Made by a program: the position numbers and the translations under genes. DNA of 64,000 nucleotides from Hysterangium stoloniferum (taxonomy: Eukaryota; Basidiomycota; Agaricomycetes; Hysterangiales; Hysterangiaceae). Below, in pieces: positions 1 to 10,908 of the stretch (position 1 is its first letter; every line of letters starts with the position of its first letter). The notes below the pieces were generated by a model. The model saw only the letters and a program-made list of their open reading frames with translations. It had not been told where the DNA came from and made no database searches. Location of the stretch: contig WHVD01000034.1 of NCBI GenBank assembly GCA_015178975.1, forward strand, positions 124,001-188,000, read 5' to 3'.

Positions 1-619
1 CTCACTACCCTTTCCAAAATTGGTCGACGACCCCAGATGGGTTCGATATATCTTCTCAACAACGTAGCCCACTTGCGAAGCCGGATGTTGGATGCTTCTG
101 AGTCCACCATCGATACCTTACTCTCAAAACCCACACAAGACGCGTTAAATTCCAACTTCCGCACGGCAAAGGCAGCATATTTCGATTCGAATTTTTCGCC
201 ACTTATTCAGGCGCTCGCAGACGACAAGGAGCGCACTAAGAGTGCAGTGATGAAGGAGAAGTGGAGTCGCTTCTTCGATGCCTTAGACGAGGTGGCCGAG
301 CGTCATCGAGTAGCCCGTGTGATGGCAGACGATCCAGATGGCAGGGCAATGCTCCAAGATGAAGTTGTCCGGCTGGTAATTCCAGCTCTGCTTAGGTTTA
401 CTCAAAAACATAAGGAGAAGGAATTTAGCAAGAGTAAGTAATTTTACATATTGCTAATCATTATGGTATGGCTAATCGACCTCTCAATAGATCCTCAGAA
501 ATGTACGAATTTCAGAAACATCGGGAGTTTTTTTTTTTTGACTGAAATATTTGCTGCCCACAGACATCAAAGCGACGCCCGATGAAGTGGAGCAACAGAT
601 CATTAATTTCTTCCGATGA
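1..619 (+). CDS. EXO70: Exocyst subunit Exo70, C-terminal end (5' part outside window)
   Basis: Exo70 is the exocyst subunit that binds PI(4,5)P2 and Rho GTPases at the plasma membrane and helps tether secretory vesicles. The reading frame is open from base 1, so the gene starts upstream. Exons are 1-433, 491-502 and 564-619. Introns 434-490 (GTAAGT..TAG) and 503-563 (GTACGA..CAG) join in phase, and the 12-nt middle exon restores the conserved sequence around NPQKYIK. The family's C-terminal signature is visible: YLLNNVAHLRSR, then NFRTAKAAYFD, FSPLIQAL and RFTQKHKEKEFSK, ending in IINFFR and a TGA at 617-619. The assignment rests on recognising this C-terminal Exo70 domain; only the last part of the protein can be judged. 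Confidence 0.9.
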
Positions 620-801
620 TGTCTTGTTGAGTTTCTTGTATATGTAAGTTGCTCTTCGTCATTGTGGCCAAATCTTGGAAAAAGTTCTCGAGGATTAAAG
701 CTGGCTTCCCACTGTAATTTTTCAACGATTCGCTGCATAAATGTATATGTTATTTAAACCATTTGTGGTATCGACTTGGAGGAAACCCCCCGACAAGACT
801 T

Positions 802-893
802 TGGCAGGCGTCGAACCTCCGCTTGACTACGGGTCTCCCAGCTTGAGACGCCGGGAGCTGCGACCCAGGTGAGCGGGCTCTCCCAACCTGCCA
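802..893 (-). tRNA. tRNA-like structured element, probably a pseudo-tRNA
   Basis: Read on minus, the ends pair as an acceptor-like stem (GGCAGGT with GCCTGCC, followed by A). There is a B-box-like GGTTCGACGCC, an A-box-like TGGGAGAGCCCG, and a perfect 5-bp stem with 7-nt loop (GTCTC-AAGCTGG-GAGAC). The D-arm would need a very long loop, the T-stem has a mismatch, and the loop lacks the usual U33. I cannot assign an isotype. A degenerate tRNA or other structured RNA fits as well as a working tRNA. Confidence 0.3.
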
Positions 894-2019
894 TGCCACA
901 AAACCATTCTTTTTTGTTACGTCCGTTACAGGCCGTGTCGCGTTCGCTACTCCTGTGTGAAGGTCTGTTATAACTGATTCATTATTGCCAAGTTGGTCAC
1001 AATGAATTTCGATGTATTGTAAAATCGAGTTATAGGTCGAAGGTTATCACTCGAATATGTTTTTTTAGATCTGACTGTGAAAGTGTAAGACCACCAGCCA
1101 TTGGAACAGGCCCCCGTCATCTGTGCAGCAAGAGCTCCAACTGTAAAAAAACCTCCGTGCTGAAATTTTTAATTGTGTGGCTCCTATATAAAATTAACCA
1201 CCGAAACGTACCACATTTGGGTGGATAATGTGTATGGACGCCAGTCATAAACCAAACATTTCGTCATCGTGAAGTTCTAGTGTGGAAAGAGTCACTGGCA
1301 CCCGGGCCGTCGTTGTTCTATTCCCTAAATAAAAACAGCGCATTTGATACAAATGTCTTCGCATCCTATGAGCATGATACATCCATGGCACACAACACGT
1401 ATTTTATATAATCTATGTACTCTTGATTTCTTCGGTGAGCAGATTAAAGATGGCACCAGCTGCAGAGAGTATCTGGGACACAGGCTAATTTGCCTCCTTA
1501 TTGCGTTGGGCCTCTTCCACTGGGAACCATGAGGGGACATTCCAAAGTATGTCGTCAGACGGTAAGTTGTGTCGAGATATCTAATCAGCATATCTGTTTC
1601 ATCCAGAGTCTAGCCCAGCGTCAGAGAGACTGTTTGAGTCATATCGAATTAATCTCATATTTCCGGACATTTCCAAACTTGCAGAAACTGATGGTTGTGC
1701 ATACTAGTACTGAGCCCCATCAAAGCCCCATTCACCAAAATATATAATCTATCGAGAAAACCTTAGTACTGTTATAACATGAATAATTCTGGTATTTTAG
1801 TTTCTTTTCTTTTCTAGGAGTTGATGCTCTCCTCATCTGCAGGTTAATGCGTCATCGGTTTTAGGCATTTCAAGTTGCTGTTAGTTACTGGTAAATCCCG
1901 GCCTAAGGCGCCAGCCCGAACTGGCTATCGAAAGCCCAGCCGGGCTGGGTCGTACGTTACGTGTCACGCGACCAATTTTGTGTGTCCACAGCGCATCCGT
2001 CTTTTTTCCAGTCACTGAC
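894..2019. other. Intergenic stretch upstream of the methyltransferase gene
   Basis: Only short, overlapping frames without recognisable domains or supported splice sites. It presumably holds the promoter of the gene starting at 2020; a clear TATA box was not seen. Confidence 0.5.
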
Positions 2020-4809
2020 ATGTCTTCCCTGGCTACGCAAAATCGGGTCAAATCGATATACAAGGAAGTTTGGAAGGAGTACTTTGACTGGGAACAAGAC
2101 TACTGCAAGGGGATTTTATCGAACCTTGCACCGAGTTCCAGTGGCACGAGCTCAGCTCCTCTGGCGGCGCAGTTACCAAGATTCGATCTCAATGACGAAA
2201 ATCAGCCTAGTTCCATCTCATATGGCAGCTATCAACTTTCTCTAATTGCTATTGATGGCAAAGAAGACCCAGCACCTCAGGAAATTCAATATGGATGTCC
2301 GACCTACAGATTTCCCACTATAAGCCCCGCAAAACCATATGAGGCTTGTACGTACTCACACAAGAACCTCTACGTGGCCGATGATTTCTGCGAGAAGCTC
2401 CCCTTTATGCCATTCTCCGACAGTTCCAACTTTCCAGCCGGGGAATTCTTAGAACTATATGATGCTATTGGCTGGATGAATAGAAAAGACCCAGATCGTC
2501 AGTATAGCGCGATTTAATTGCAATGTATATTTTTATTCACCGATATATGTTATTTAGTGGATATGATAGCTGCAGAGGCTGTACGGCGGCTACATTTCTC
2601 CCATGGATTATCATACGAGGAAATCGATGCTACCGGAATTTTACCCGTAACCATACTTGAACGTCCAGATAAAAAAGGGATTCTCCACACCCTAAATCAA
2701 CGGTACCTACTATGCTTTGGATTTTGAGTTTATACATTTTGAATGAGTCTTGTAGAGATGTGTTGTCGTGGCCGGGCTCGACTGTTTCTAACCTTCCGCC
2801 TCTTCCTCGCATTGAAAATCCCCCTCCTACTCAGCTCAAGAAACGAGTCAACGGAATACGCTACTTGTTATGTGCAAATCTCAATTGCCTCGAACCATAC
2901 TGCCCTACTCATTGTAAGTAAAATAAATGCATCAGCCTTTTTTCTCAATCTTACTCCCACTCAGTAAACATGGACGAGCAGATCAAATTCATCTCGTCTA
3001 GCAAAATCAATGGAGACTTCGAGGAGTCTGACTTGTCACCCTGTGGACCCGACTGTTACAAACATTTGGCTGACCATACCGAAGTGAGCACGCAACCCAT
3101 TTGCCTTCACCACTGGCGCCAATATGTTCCTTGACAGGGTTTAGCTGTCTGGGATGACGAAATGTCAGAGGACTTCAAGTTTATGCTGGAAGGTGCCAGC
3201 GAACTATCCAGTTGTGACTTGGCTGTTGTTTGTGATAAGCCGTGCCGTGAGGTGGGTATTCTATATTCTATACATCTACGATTTCATGTGTAATATGATA
3301 CATTTCGTGACACAGGTTTACACTCATAGACAGCAATACGCACCGAAGCCGTCTGACGATAATGGCGGTGCAGCCGTGGTCGAAAATGATGAAGCGTCTG
3401 ACTCTGATTCTGAGTCGTCTGAAGATGAACGCCCTATTTTCGGTATGTGGGCTCGTGTAAGCTCCTCAACATACCCATCAACGATTATGTCTGTACAGTT
3501 GATGTTGTCAGAGGTTCTAGGCTCTCTGAAGATCTACCCCCGTACGCTATTTCGTTAATTGTTAATAGAGGTGATCAGTTGAGGTTTAATTGTTTTTCAG
3601 GTCAGAAATATGCCAGCATCTCGGAAAATGTGATGCATTGGCTGACTGCCGATGCTATCGCAAACAATTGCATTGCCACCGTAATTGTCGCTGTGATTTG
3701 TCATGTGTGTTTTCCCTATATAGCTTGATGTATTATTCTATTCTCTAACTGATATCGTTAACACTGACAGGTGTTCGAAGACCTAAAGGGTGTCGCTGTA
3801 AGAACACAGGCCGGAGAATGTGTCGAACACCGAAGTGTTCATGCTTCAAAGCTGGTAGAGAATGTGATCCCGAGCTCTGTCAGAAATGTGGCGCAAAGTG
3901 ACTCTCGTTTTCCTCCTCTCTTGTTACATTTTGAAACTGACCATGAGTATAGAGGTAATGTGGGTCACCCAAGGCGCTTGGTTAAACGTGACTCACCATT
4001 TTGGCAGATGCCAGTGCGCTGAACAAGTGCCATAATAATGATATCCAACATGGAAGGACGAAGGTAAATCACCATAACTGAACACATCATCTTTTACCCA
4101 ATTGCGCCAGGCCATGGAAGTCAAGGAAGGCGCCTTCGGCTTGGGACTCTTTTTAACCGAGTCAGCCAAAGAAGGAGATCTTATTGGAGGTGAGCCATGA
4201 TTTCCCTGTGGTTCTGATGTGAACCTGTATGGGTAATCTATCGAACGTGTTCTAGAATATATCGGAGAGATTCTCAGTGATAAGATGACAGAAGCTCGTG
4301 GGTGCGTGATCATTTGATCCGATATGGCCTCTTGTGGGAAATTTGACGGCAAATATAGACTTCAATCTCGGCATCTGGGTCGAAACTACCTTTTTGCATT
4401 AAATGCAGAATGGACCATTGATGCCGCATTAGTTGGGAACGAGACACGATTTATTAATCATGCGCCGGGAAACCTTGCCAATTGCAGGGCAGAAGGTAGG
4501 CACATGTTGATACTATTTCTGTTGATATAATCATTTTCCCCACAAGTCCGAGAAGTCAACGGTGATCATCGCATTGGTACGTTGGACACCCTCCATATCA
4601 TCCACCCCTATGTTTACTAATCTTTTGTTAGGGATCTTTGCCGGTGAGTACGGAGTATCGTGGATCAGGAACTGGTTGAGATTTTAACGAGTCTCCTTAT
4701 AGTTAAGAGAGGGTTGCAAGCCGGTGATGAACTGTTTATGGATTATGGGGGCGAGTACTTTACTACTGGTGGAAAAGGCGCTACACCGAGGGCTGGAGGT
4801 AAGCGGTAA
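2020..4809 (+). CDS. EZH2/E(z)-type histone H3K27 methyltransferase (CXC + SET)
   Basis: This is the probable catalytic subunit of Polycomb repressive complex 2, writing H3K27 methylation in the nucleus. My model has exons 2020-2497, 2558-2702, 2756-2913, 2965-3083, 3138-3251, 3316-3442, 3499-3541, 3601-3704, 3771-3897, 3953-3954, 4008-4063, 4111-4189, 4256-4301, 4359-4495, 4547-4576, 4632-4643 and 4703-4809. They total 1884 nt (627 aa) and stay in frame. A Cys-rich CXC/pre-SET region spans about residues 399-469 ([16 protein letters not shown], then [10 protein letters not shown] and [10 protein letters not shown]). The SET domain follows: [13 protein letters not shown] near 563-575, GDHRIGIFA, and catalytic-type Tyr607 in ELFMDYG. 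An acidic serine-rich linker precedes CXC. The 2-nt exon at 3953-3954 is odd but needed to keep the frame. The start ATG 2020 is the best initiator; an in-frame ATG at 1978 would add 14 residues. Confidence 0.88.
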
Positions 4810-4948
4810 AATCTATGTGGCAAATCGGATATTACCTGGTAGTTAATTGAAATTGCTCCTGTTATGCTTCCCCATACTACTACTGTGGCTTTCAATCCCA
4901 AGTCGCCTTGTTGAACGGAAGCACGGCTTGTTTGAAGCGCTCGAAGTA

Positions 4949-5257
4949 TTATATCATTAAATGACTTGACGCAAGAAATGTGAGAGAGAGAGATTTATTT
5001 AAGGTGCAATTATGGTACACCAACAGGAGAAATGTGAGTGCCGTGTCGGCAACTTTGAAGATGCGGCTTGACAACGTGGGTATTTTCTCGTGGATATAAT
5101 TGTGTATCACTATGTACAGGAGAAGTTTCTGGATCGGAAAACACCGACGGCAGGAATGGGGTGTATCTTCAGGACAAGTTTCAAGTACCTTCTCAAGCCA
5201 GCTTTGTTCTGCAGGCTTCAGGAAGTGCTTCAGTGAGCCCTGGGCCAACTTGAGCAT
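4949..5257 (-). CDS. Possible small protein of unknown function
   Basis: A 102-aa open frame on minus lies in the gap between the methyltransferase and NF-YB. It has a basic N-terminus, a short Cys cluster (C-x6-C-x2-C) and a hydrophobic segment near the C-terminus. GT..AG pairs inside it allow alternative spliced forms. I do not recognise a family, and no conserved motif decides whether it is real. It could be a chance frame. Confidence 0.25.
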   Translation of the reverse strand: MLKLAQGSLKHFLKPAEQSWLEKVLETCPEDTPHSCRRCFPIQKLLLYIVIHNYIHEKIPTLSSRIFKVADTALTFLLLVYHNCTLNKSLSLTFLASSHLMI

Positions 5258-5615
5258 TTTTCAACAATTCTACCAATGACAATTGCCTGACAATTGCGTC
5301 ACGGCTCTCTTTAACTGCGCAATGACTTTTAGCATGCCGCAAATCACGGTATCACGCGTCTCATCCGCCTCGTAAAAAAAAGGGCAACGATCAATTGTTT
5401 CATGCGCTTGTGATGATGTAATACAATGAGCTCATTGTTGCGTAAACATGCACCCATAACTCGCTTACGCGTTTCAATCGCCACAGCCTGATTCGTTGTT
5501 CGTGGCTCGTATTTCGCTTAGTAAGCTGCTCTCAGGACTCCCATGCCACAAGGTTTGCTAGCTTCGTCAGTCTCCTGTACAGGCATCTGACCTCTCCTTA
5601 TTCCATCCTTCATCC
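5258..5615. other. Intergenic region before NF-YB
   Basis: AT/GC-mixed sequence with no supported gene, presumably carrying the NF-YB promoter. The ATG at 5616 is preceded by a C/T-rich stretch typical of fungal transcription starts. Confidence 0.4.
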
Positions 5616-6245
5616 ATGGCAGAGTATACCCAAGTACTCGCCCCTCAGAATGATGGTTCAGGGATCACTGCTGAATCTGCTGAACAAGTCCCCCCAGCTC
5701 CCATCACAGAGCAGGAAGTCGGCGAATATCGCGAGCAAGACAGATTTTTACCGGTGGGAGTTCATATAAATTCAGGAAATATTCATAAATTTGGCGGACT
5801 GACCTGTTATTCTTGGTTAGATAGCTAATGTCTCACGTATCATGAAGGCTTCCGTTCCACCCACAGCTAAAATCGCAAAAGATGCGAAGGAATGCGTCCA
5901 AGAATGTGTCTCAGAATTCATTAGCTTCATTACATCAGAGGCAGCGGAGAAATGCCAAACAGAAAAAAGAAAGACAATTGGCGGCGAGGATATCCTGATA
6001 GCCATGAATCTACTCGGGTTTGAGAATTATTGCGAAACACTTAAAATATATCTTGCTAAACTGCGACGGGTGAGTGTCTAGCCATAATTCCTACGTCGTT
6101 GTTGAATTTTTGTTTTGAAATCTAGCATCAATACATGGTGGCTGCCGCTCGGACTGGTGAAGGCGGCGAAGGCGATGGTGACGTTGACGAATCAGATGCC
6201 TTTCAAGAGGATGGTCTCGAAGACGATGGTCAGCCTCCCTCATAG
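5616..6245 (+). CDS. HAP3: CCAAT-binding factor subunit NF-YB (HAP3/CBF-A)
   Basis: This is the histone-fold subunit of the heterotrimeric CCAAT-box transcription factor; it dimerises with NF-YC and then binds NF-YA and DNA. Exons are 5616-5753, 5821-6069 and 6126-6245, 507 nt in frame (168 aa). The conserved core is complete: [51 protein letters not shown] and [14 protein letters not shown]. It spans roughly residues 40-135. The N-terminus is short and acidic/Pro-rich, and the C-terminus is rich in Gly, Asp and Glu. The intron after RFLP and the one inside the last helix both have GTGRG donors and TAG acceptors. The histone-fold sequence is close to invariant in eukaryotes, so the call is firm. 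Confidence 0.96.
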
Positions 6246-6643
6246 CCCATGTATTACATTATCGTTGCCTGTGTCCTTAGTGATTTTTATTCGGACGTTT
6301 TGTATGTATTCAGGGATATCATGTGGATTGTTGGCAGGGTTCCCGCGGCCCGGGGTCAAGTTCAATTTGATACTGTGCTTAATAAAATGTAATGAATTTA
6401 GAATCCCCGCGTATTACCTTCCCAATATTAAGGACAGATTGGTCCACGGAGCAACCTGTTGCTTCTCTATCTCGGTCAAATTTTTGTCCAATAGGAATAA
6501 CTTCATATTACGTTCTAGCTGATGTACGACATATGGCTCTTTAAGCCCTCAAATTTTCCATGGTGGTTTCTACGACCCAGCCCACCATGAAAAAAGTCAT
6601 AGAAAGCGACATGACACAGTCCAGATCCATAACTTCAAAATTT
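6246..6643. other. Intergenic, convergent gap
   Basis: Between the 3' ends of NF-YB (plus) and the next minus-strand gene. No gene signal; presumably both 3' UTRs. Confidence 0.5.
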
Positions 6644-7225
6644 CTAATTTTTCGCCTCAACGTTGACCTGCTGGCCATTCCTCAACTGTTTCCGGGAGCT
6701 GTCACGATTTCGAGGCCTTTGGGAAGGGCATTTTGATCCTTCTTCCTTGTTCCTCTTGGGGATTGATGAGTCTGTCTTCACAGCCTCCATCGCGTCAATT
6801 TCAAGCTGGGGATTATTACTGCCAGAACGCCAGTTCTGCTCGGTGTCGGCTCGTGTACCTAACGAATCCATTAACTTAGTAAGCCTCTTTCATAGAATTT
6901 TTTTTTTTCATTATCACATACGTTGGCCCAACGTTGCATTTCTAGGTCTTTGAGCAGATTTCATTTTCTTTCTACCCCTATACGAGATCGCATTCTGGTT
7001 TTTTTTTGCAACATCCGCAAGGTTGCAAGTTTCTACAGAGTGCGGGAAGCTAACCTTAGTCAGCGCAGCCGTCAACTGAGCAACAAAAGCGTTATTCTGG
7101 TCCATGTCCATATTTTGACGAATTTCTGGGATAGCACCAGTAGAAGGTCGTCTTATGGAGGATTCGTGGTCAATATTTGTGGCGGCGGCACAATCACTAG
7201 TTCTGACTGCTGGGAAGGATGACAT
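6644..7225 (-). CDS. Small spliced gene, function unknown
   Basis: The minus-strand model is 7225-7055, 6994-6976, 6941-6922 and 6874-6644, with GT..AG junctions, 441 nt in frame (146 aa). The joined middle reads LTAALTK-NAISYRG-EMQRWANLMDSLG, a plausible amphipathic helical stretch. The C-terminal third is Lys/Arg/Ser-rich and looks disordered, possibly nuclear. One intron in the model is only 34 nt (6942-6975), which is short even for fungi, so that part may be wrong. I do not recognise a family. It is convergent with NF-YB. Confidence 0.5.
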
Positions 7226-8263
7226 GATCGTGGTACAAATGAGAGAGAGTGAGGAGGCTTAAGTAGGTGAAGTAAGTTCCAGCCAGTATGATCAGCAATG
7301 CGTGAAATGAATGGATAGCTGAGCGACCGCGTAGGGGATTTTAAACCCTTTCAAGTCTCTGGCCATTCCTATAAAGCAGTGGCAACACGGCGCCGTACCC
7401 CATGATTAGTCATTTTCATTGACAATAAAGAAGTTTTAAATCAATATTAACACATGAAGCGTACGAACAGGCCATAAGTGACCCCTATTGTTCCCCTTTC
7501 CAACTGGATAGTGATTTGAGTAGCCTACCCCACCGGTTTTGATGAGCGACTCCACACAACAGCACAGATTTAAGGACAATAAACCCAGCTCTAAAACTGA
7601 TTAATGCTCAGCTCCAGAGAATGGGAGCATTAGATAAGTTTCGGAATACTGTTCATGACAAGCTGTACGAGGTAGGGTGTCGATTTGCAAATCGTCAACA
7701 TAGCCAGCGACCTTAATGTTGGATCGATCAGTTGAATGTTGTACGTATGCATTGCTAGCGTATCGTAGACCAAAGCTCAGCGCTTAGCCATACTGCAGAC
7801 ACCAGAATGTGGAAGAAACAAGGAGAAGAGCACTGGCTCGGCTCAATATCAGTTCAACTAGAACTTCGATTCTGTAAAGGTTCATGATCATTTTGATATC
7901 CACCCAGTTAGGAGATCGGCGTAATGACTAACAAAAAAAATTATACGGCAGCCGTAACCGATTCATTTGATGATAACCATCATGCTCCTGTAGTGTTTTC
8001 GGAAAAATAAATCCCAAGATGACCTGGATTCCGCAGTGTCAATACCCTCTCCCCCTGTATATAATTAACTTAGTTTGACTTGATAATGTAGTAGCATGAC
8101 ATGAGGAGGCTCAGAGAAAGGGCTCTATTGTTAGACGTTCACGACTTGGGTAACTGAGCGCTTGGTGCTGTTACTGGATGTCCGGATGTGGAAGTCCCAT
8201 CGACAGGCCTACACAAAGCAAACCTATGTTGTCACAAGGTCGAAAAGTGTCTAATAACTGTTG
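7226..8263. other. Intergenic stretch, nothing recognised
   Basis: No open frame above background and no repeat recognised. The right end should contain the RNA polymerase III promoter of the U6 gene, but no convincing TATA box about 30 bases upstream was seen. Confidence 0.5.
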
Positions 8264-8286
8264 GTCCCTTCGGGGTACCATACGAA

Positions 8287-8317
<31 letters not shown>

Positions 8318-8380
8318 GGCCCCTGCACAAGGATGACACGCTTCTCCAGAGTGGACGAGCTTAGGCTCGCAATATTTTTT
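8264..8380 (+). ncRNA. U6 spliceosomal snRNA gene
   Basis: The invariant core of U6 is exact: AATTGGAACGATACAGAGAA with the ACAGAGA box, then GATTAGCATGGCCCCTGC with the AGC triad and the internal stem-loop, then AAGGATGACACG. The 5' stem-loop is CCCTTCGGGG. The gene ends in a T run at 8375-8380, as expected for RNA polymerase III. The 3' tail is unlike the animal or yeast tail: it carries a small hairpin, CGAGC-TTAG-GCTCG, at 8356-8369. No intron interrupts the core. U6 pairs with U4 and U2 and forms the catalytic centre of the spliceosome. Confidence 0.95.
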
Positions 8381-9592
8381 CGTTACTCATTTGTGTGATT
8401 ATTCCACTTACAATTAGCTTACAATGCATTGCAAGTTAAGGTATAATTTTTTCGGTAAACATATTATAGGTGCGCTTTTCGCGGAAGTAAAGTAATCAAA
8501 TAATTCATATTATTATTGCTATTTTACAGTGACCATGGCCAATTTTGAAAAAAAAAAAAAAAAGAAGAAGAAGAAGAAGTCCAAGTTCCATAGCACTCCA
8601 GCGCTACATTTTGAAACTACCAAACTACTATAGGCAAAGGCGCAAACCTTCTTGAGACGTGTCCGTTTATCAGGAAAGCTGAATATTCAAGTTGCAGATA
8701 AGTGTGATATTTTACACCATCAACAACGGAAGTCACAAAAGGGAAATTTTGACAAATAATAATCATTGTATAATTTTAATAATTATTTTCAATTCTAACA
8801 GGTCAATGCTCAGGGGAATGGGTTATTTGGAGCTATCTGTGGCATATACATTGACTCCAAAAAGCTCCTCAAAGCCTGGCAATACTAAGTACTTTCCGAA
8901 GCGTCTTTATTCCATTTGCCTTCATTTACAGGTTTTGTTAAAAGATCATTGACTTATTGATTAGCTCTCTCATGCCAGAAACTGGTGTTTTCCAAGTGTT
9001 GAGTCGGTCACCAGCTTTATAACAACTCAGGACAATCGCAAAGGACATTACTTGCATTAGTCTTTACGATGGGTGCATTGAGACAGACTCGATGAGTGAT
9101 CCACAATTTTGCGTTCCATCCATCTGTTCCGATATCGAATTTCCTTACTTCTCCGTGTTTCAGGTGAGCATGAGAGGATGAGACACGGCTACAAGTGGTC
9201 TCCCCCTGTTCAAACAGATCAAACTACAACAATATTGGAAACATTTAATTATTTCTCGATGACATGTATTCGGCATATTATCTGTTGGGCGATGCTGGGG
9301 GAATCCGAAGTTAGAAGGGAAATACTCATATTCTAAGGCATTCCTTCGGCCATCTATCTAGTCTCTTTGGCGGGTAATGTTTTTCACGGGATTTTCTTGC
9401 GTGCGGTTATTACTTCTGGCCAACGAGAATATGACATAGGGATGCCCCTCAATTTAGAGTGGCTGGATGCAGCTAGCGCTAGATTTATTTGCTTGAAACG
9501 ATGTATTCATATCGTGGCAAGGCACAAGGCCAGATGAAGGAAAGGACCCACCCACCTTACTGGACAGTTGTTCGTGAAGAAGCCGATCAACT
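8381..9592. other. Intergenic stretch with a poly-A/AAG tract
   Basis: An A-run grading into AAG triplets lies at about 8549-8579. The short frames at 8692-8952 and 9109-9336 have no domain or splice support. Confidence 0.5.
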
Positions 9593-10430
9593 TTATTCTA
9601 CACGTTTTCGCTGCGATAAGGACGTGGAGGAATACCAATAAGAAGTAATAAAATTATCCAGTGGGATTAATATCGCTTTCCGGAGATTTCTGTCAAACGC
9701 AAGCTTTTTGAAATAGCGCTTCCGATCTGCGCATGGTTGCCGCTGCGCAAAATAATATGAACAAATTCCGACCACTCGAAGTTCCTTGAAGTCATTTATA
9801 TGATTTAGGAATGGCATAAGGTTATACCCCTCAGTATCCCTTGGAATCGTGGAAAATATCAAGACTTTAAGCCTGGGCAGATTGATGACATGAACTTGGA
9901 ACGCGCAAGAGGTGTATATGCCCCCTCTTTATACGGGATGCCACGGAGGTTGATAAATAGAATAATGTGCATAACTGTCCGGAACAATGTAGAGTCAAAG
10001 AAAATTCGTAATAAGTGATTTCAAGAATAGAGTGTGCGACACTCTGTGGTGGTCCGAACAAGCCTGTGATATAGAAACGCCATGGCAAAGGGCCTATTGG
10101 GGATAAAGAAGATACACGTAAATGTTTGAGATTCTTATAATGTTCAAACAGGGCGTAAACCATCATTGGTGATGGCTTTGAACCCGCTGCGTCTGCTCGC
10201 AAGTGTATGAAAGTGGAGAAGAAGATGGGGGGGGGGGGGGGATCCTATTACTGGCTGCTTTGGAGGCGAATGAAAGCGTACAGGTGGTCGGTCCAGTAAT
10301 CGCTCGAGGCCATTCGGAATATCCCTTGTACAAGCTCCATTAGGACTGGGTTGGTGATCTCTGGTGGAAATATTAAACGTGAGGAGTGTTGAAGAGGATT
10401 GTCAATATTGTTGTAGGGATTTCTGTGCAT
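9593..10430 (-). pseudogene. Decayed F-box/LRR-like reading frames (tentative)
   Basis: Three consecutive minus-strand open frames (10430-10248, 10202-9867, 9862-9593) lie head to tail and together look like one broken gene. The first contains a PPEI segment resembling the start of fungal F-box-like domains. The second has HYKNLKHLRV and the third has DFKELRVVGI, resembling the leucine-rich stretches of such proteins. A G14 run sits at the break near 10228-10241. The similarity is weak and by eye; unrelated noncoding sequence is possible. Confidence 0.3.
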
Positions 10431-10768
10431 AATAATTGTTAATTAGCCGTCCAATACTCTCAGAATTAGAATGTGTTTGAAGGAGAAAAGTTTCGACCTA
10501 TGACGGGGCAACTTTCTTACATCCTTACTTTGTATTAAGTGTGCATGATCCATTTCACTCGTTTGGGCCTTTGTCTCCCGTACTACCCACCACTCCCGAA
10601 ATACCAATGCATAAGTTACATGGATTCTGTTAGGGCGTTTTAATTCTCAAGAGGCGGACACCTCCCAGGTGCTAAACCGCTCCCCCACCAAAGGCTACGG
10701 TGCATCAATTGTACCAGGTGATACGGTGGTCTATTTCAGTTAAGGTGCGGCGCAGGCATAACCCCTCC

Positions 10769-10908
10769 CATCAGTAAAATGGTATCAAACGCTGGGAGGA
10801 GGTACCCCTATTCTGGGATGCTCCACACGCTCCACAACGTCCAGAAGCTTCCTAGAATGGGGGGATCTCCTCCGGGAGCCGTCCGGAACAAATACCATTT
10901 TACTGATG
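10769..10908. mobile_element. Short inverted-repeat element (MITE-like hairpin)
   Basis: The ends are perfect 17-bp inverted repeats (CATCAGTAAAATGGTAT at 10769-10785 and its complement at 10892-10908). The inner halves also pair imperfectly (GGGAGGAGGTACCCC region against CCCCATCTCCTCC-like region), so the 140 bp can fold almost end to end. CTCC flanks both sides and could be a 4-bp target duplication. It has no coding capacity. Confidence 0.5.

Noticed and set aside
2498..2557. Reading the first exon of the methyltransferase straight on to the stop at 2517
   Set aside because: This would truncate the protein before CXC and SET. A donor at 2498 and an acceptor at 2557 continue the frame into a coherent next exon.
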